DNA of 8,124 nucleotides from an uncultured Bacillota bacterium (GTDB taxonomy: Bacteria > Bacillota > Clostridia > Oscillospirales > Oscillospiraceae), in assembly GCA_937890735.1 (NCBI GenBank), contig CALACZ010000195.1:1-8124 (forward strand). Direction: 5' to 3'. Under the pieces are notes generated by a model. It saw only the letters and a program-made list of their open reading frames with translations, was not told where the DNA came from and did no database searches. A program made the translations under genes and the position numbers. Shown in pieces: positions 6,201 through 8,124 of the stretch. The number at the start of each line of letters is the position of its first letter. Positions within the stretch are counted from its first letter, which is position 1.

Positions 6201-6630
6201 TTGCCGTAGGGGAGGGATTCTACCCCTCCCGCGCAGAATGCAAACGCAAAATTGCACAATGTGCGGCGACCACGCACGATGTCCGTAGGGGTCGATGCCC
6301 ACATCGACCCGGCGGAAGGCAATTGCAAAATTGCACGGATTTTCGGCAACCCCGCACAACGTCCTGTAGGGGCGGACGCCTCTGTCCGCCCGTTGGGGCA
6401 ATGACAAATTTTCCGCAGCGTATCGTAAAATCGGTCGTGCCCCGTGCGGGTCGATGTGGGCATCGACCCCTACAAACGTTTTACGGTTTTGCATTGGTGC
6501 GTCCCTGTTTGCAAGTGCGTCCTGCGGGCGGACAGGGTCGTCCGCCCCTACGGGTGCATTCGGGTTCGCATCGGTACATTCATTTTTTGCAAAGTCGTAC
6601 CGCGCGGGAGGGGCAGAGCCCCTCCCCTAT
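6201..6630. repeat. Ordered array of six palindromic units, three forward then three inverted
   Basis: Three units start with GTAGG followed by a GGG-led hairpin at 6206, 6285 and 6366 (steps 79 and 81). Three reversed units end in CCC-CTAC or CTAT at 6473, 6551 and 6630 (steps 78 and 79). The stems are A GGGAGGG (6210-6216/6224-6230), B GGGTCGATG (6289-6297/6302-6310), C GGGCGGAC (6370-6377/6384-6391), then B (6448-6456/6461-6469), C (6526-6533/6540-6547) and A as GGGAGGGG (6606-6613/6619-6626). The spacers between units 1-2 and 2-3 are also related: both share GCAAAATTGCAC, then CGGC, ACC, CGCAC and GTCC before GTAGGGG. No gene is credible here. Frames that cross it consist of translated repeats. 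Confidence 0.85.
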
Positions 6631-6684
6631 GCTGGTTTGGCGGTTATGTGCAAACGTGGCGGCAGCTCAGAACGTACAACTTCT

Positions 6685-6741
6685 GATCCCTTCAGTCGCC
6701 TTCGGTGACAGCTTCCCTTGGTCACCAAGGGAAGCCTTTGG
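6685..6741 (-). repeat. Intergenic repeat, family X, right copy (inverted)
   Basis: It contains a perfect 25-bp palindrome, GCTTCCCTTGGT-C-ACCAAGGGAAGC (6711-6735), next to a second hairpin GTCGCC-TTC-GGTGAC (6695-6709, one G-T pair). On the minus strand the order is AAAGGCTTCCCTT, hairpin, GTCACC, hairpin, CTGAAGGGATC. This parallels the left copy at 6089-6142 in the opposite orientation, so the pair brackets the array. Confidence 0.65.
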
Positions 6742-6750
6742 AGTGCGTGC

Positions 6751-6782
6751 AAAACGCCCCGGTGCGTCTGCACCGGGGCGTT
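6751..6782 (-). terminator. Terminator of the MalY/PatB gene
   Basis: A perfect 13-bp stem AACGCCCCGGTGC / GCACCGGGGCGTT (6753-6765, 6770-6782) has a 4-base loop. On the minus strand it begins about 10 bases after the lyase stop and ends in TTTT, two of which are in the stem, so it is GC-strong with a short U-tract. Confidence 0.82.
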
Positions 6783-6792
6783 GGTTCTTACT

Positions 6793-7959
6793 TTATGCTC
6801 TGCCCATGGCTTTGAGTTCGCGGGCGATGGCGCTTACCGCCGTCTGCACGTTCTCGCGGCTGGTGGCGAGATTCAGACGGATTATGGTCTGCGCACTCTT
6901 GCCGAACCAGCGTCCGTAATCGACCGCCAGGCGGCAGCGGTGCTGGAAAAAGTCCTCCAGCTCCGCCGGAGCGAGGTACGCGCCGAAGTCGATCCACATG
7001 AGGTATGTTCCCTGAAGCTCCGTCACCACCGCCTGCGGAAGCTGCTCCGTAAGATAATCGCGTGCAAAAACGAAATTCTCCCAGATGGTCTGCTTCAGCT
7101 CGTCAAACCATGCCGCGCCGCCGCGATATGCCGCCTCGGCGGCGACGTAGCCGAATACATTGCCGCTCGTCATGGCGAGCGTCTTTTGCAGCGCGTCAAA
7201 CTGCCGCCGCAGCCCCTCGTCCGGGAGGATGACGAACGCGTTCTGGCAGCCGGCGAGGTTAAACGTCTTGCTCGGCGACATGAGCGTGACGAGGATGTCG
7301 TCATAGCTGCCCACGGTCGCAGCGCAGTGGTGCGTATGCGGCTCAAAGACGAAATCGTTATGGATCTCGTCGGCGATGACCTTCACGTCGTGCGCCTTGC
7401 AGATGTCCAGCATCCGGCGCAGCTCCTCGCTGCTCCAAACCCGCCCGACCGGGTTGTGCGGCGAGCAGAGGATGAACGCACGGACGTCGTTTTCCGCAAT
7501 ATCGCGCTCGAATTTTTCAAGATCGACCGAATACGCGCCGCCGTCGTTCACCAGATCGCACTCGATGAGCCGCCGGTCGTTATTGCGCACGGCGTTGGCA
7601 AACGGATAATACACCGGCGAGAGGATGAGGACCGCGTCCTGCACCTCGGTGAGCGTCTGCACGAGCAGGTTCAGACCCGTCACCACACCCGGCGTAAAGC
7701 GCAGCCACTTGCGATCCACGGCGTAGCCGTGGCGCTCCCACTGCCAGTCGGCAAAGGCGGTATAGTAGCCCTCGGGCGGGAAATTGTAACCAAACACGCC
7801 CGCGTCCACCACCCGTGCCAGCGCCTGCCGGACGCACGGCGCGGTCTTGAAGTCCATGTCCGCGACCCACATTCCGAGCAGTCCGCTCTCGCCGAACGTC
7901 TTTTTCTGCCCGTCCCATTTTTCGCAGCCCGTGCCGCGGCGATCCACATATTCCAGCAT
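6793..7959 (-). CDS. patB: MalY/PatB-family PLP-dependent C-S lyase / aminotransferase
   Basis: This fold-type I PLP enzyme of 388 residues is full length for the MalY/PatB group. Members mostly cleave cystathionine or cysteine conjugates to release thiol or homocysteine, pyruvate and ammonia. Seen in the sequence: the N-terminal substrate loop GMWVADMDFKTAP (29-41), YPF (118-120) near the cofactor ring, SPHNPVGR (166-173) with Asn169, ADEIHNDF (196-203) with Asp197 for the pyridine nitrogen, SPSKTFNLAG (228-237) with Lys231 as the Schiff-base lysine, and IIRLNLATSR (359-368) with Arg361 for the substrate carboxylate. All key residues are present, so it should be active. The ATG at 7959 follows AGGAGAG by 6 bases. 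It lies 70 bp downstream of the GGGtGRT gene, same strand, with a hairpin between. Substrate cannot be told from the sequence; a beta-cystathionase role in methionine synthesis is the default, and the gene symbol is by family only. Confidence 0.93.
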   Translation of the reverse strand: MLEYVDRRGTGCEKWDGQKKTFGESGLLGMWVADMDFKTAPCVRQALARVVDAGVFGYNFPPEGYYTAFADWQWERHGYAVDRKWLRFTPGVVTGLNLLVQTLTEVQDAVLILSPVYYPFANAVRNNDRRLIECDLVNDGGAYSVDLEKFERDIAENDVRAFILCSPHNPVGRVWSSEELRRMLDICKAHDVKVIADEIHNDFVFEPHTHHCAATVGSYDDILVTLMSPSKTFNLAGCQNAFVILPDEGLRRQFDALQKTLAMTSGNVFGYVAAEAAYRGGAAWFDELKQTIWENFVFARDYLTEQLPQAVVTELQGTYLMWIDFGAYLAPAELEDFFQHRCRLAVDYGRWFGKSAQTIIRLNLATSRENVQTAVSAIARELKAMGRA

Positions 7960-7986
7960 TTTGCACTCTCCTGTCCAAGATACAGA

Positions 7987-8011
7987 CAGAGCGGCTGAAT
8001 GAGCCGCTCTG
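7987..8011 (-). terminator. Hairpin between GGGtGRT gene and MalY/PatB gene
   Basis: The perfect 10-bp stem CAGAGCGGCT / AGCCGCTCTG with a 5-base loop lies 18 bases after the GGGtGRT stop. The minus-strand tail TCTGTATCTT is not a good U-tract, so it may be a weak terminator, an attenuator or a processing or stability hairpin. The lyase has no other obvious promoter in this short gap. Confidence 0.5.
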
Positions 8012-8029
8012 CTGTGTTTTGAAATGAAA

Positions 8030-8124
8030 TTACTTCATGCTCTCTTCCACAGCGACAGCCACTGCCACGGTCGCGCCGACCATGGGGTTGTTGCCCATGC
8101 CGAGGAAGCCCATCATCTCGACGT
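8030..8124 (-). CDS. GGGtGRT-family protein, C-terminal fragment (5' end beyond window)
   Basis: Thirty-one codons are visible, read from the window edge: VEMMGFLGMGNNPMVGATVA, then VAVAVEESMK and stop. The partial codon before them ends in AC, which fits the His I expect in the family's HVEMMG ending. From memory this matches the conserved C-terminus of the GGGtGRT protein, a cytosolic protein of unknown function common in anaerobic Clostridia and named for its glycine-rich GGGTGRT motif. That motif would lie outside the window and cannot be checked. The gene reads toward the MalY/PatB gene on the same strand. The identification rests on a short but very distinctive tail. Confidence 0.8.
   Translation of the reverse strand, partial: VEMMGFLGMGNNPMVGATVAVAVAVEESMK

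Noticed and set aside
6201..6630. CRISPR array
   Set aside because: The regular spacing of about 80 bp invites the idea, but the repeats are variable-stem palindromes in both orientations, the spacers are related to each other, and no cas gene is present.
6192..6919. Several open frames of 80-200 codons on both strands across the palindrome region
   Set aside because: They translate the repeat units (recurrent Arg/Pro/Gly patterns), lack ribosome sites and run through terminators.
6718..7998. 426-codon plus-strand frame opposite the MalY/PatB gene
   Set aside because: It is antisense to a gene with all PLP-enzyme motifs intact, and its own sequence has no family signature.

Overview
The window reads as a chromosomal piece of a GC-rich gut-type Clostridia, most like Oscillospiraceae/Ruminococcaceae. 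The grounds are low-GC-Gram-positive signals (AGGAGG-type ribosome sites, TTGACA/TATAAT promoters) in GC-rich coding sequence, a lipoprotein ending its signal in LCAC, a GGGtGRT protein, and intergenic palindromes of a kind common in that group. The assignment is inference. All genes but one lie on the minus strand.

Layout. (1) 1-1568, minus: the N-terminal part of an open-ended protein that starts as a membrane-anchored histidine kinase (HisKA with the phospho-accepting His) and, where the ATP-binding domain should begin, turns in frame into a BspA-like leucine-rich-repeat protein. (2) 1873-2712, minus: a six-helix DUF2238/YjdF-like membrane protein with its own promoter. (3) 2836-4925, minus: feoA-feoB, a ferrous-iron importer, with overlapping genes. 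(4) 5043-5636, minus: a lipoprotein with a Glu-rich repeat linker, driven by a perfect consensus promoter whose -35 box overlaps a perfect 17-bp palindrome. (5) 5775-6002, plus: a small solo XRE regulator, divergent from the lipoprotein. (6) 6003-6792: a gene-free stretch of about 790 bp that holds the regulator's terminator, an ordered array of six palindromic units (three in one orientation, three in the other, period about 80 bp) bracketed by an inverted pair of a second repeat family, and the terminator of the next gene. (7) 6793-7959, minus: a MalY/PatB-type PLP C-S lyase/aminotransferase. (8) 8030-8124, minus: the C-terminus of a GGGtGRT-family protein.

How the parts may work together: FeoA and FeoB form one iron-uptake unit. 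The XRE regulator, palindrome and lipoprotein look like a small self-contained regulatory module. GGGtGRT and the lyase may be co-transcribed through a hairpin. The most unusual items are the kinase-LRR fusion and the mirror-ordered palindrome array.
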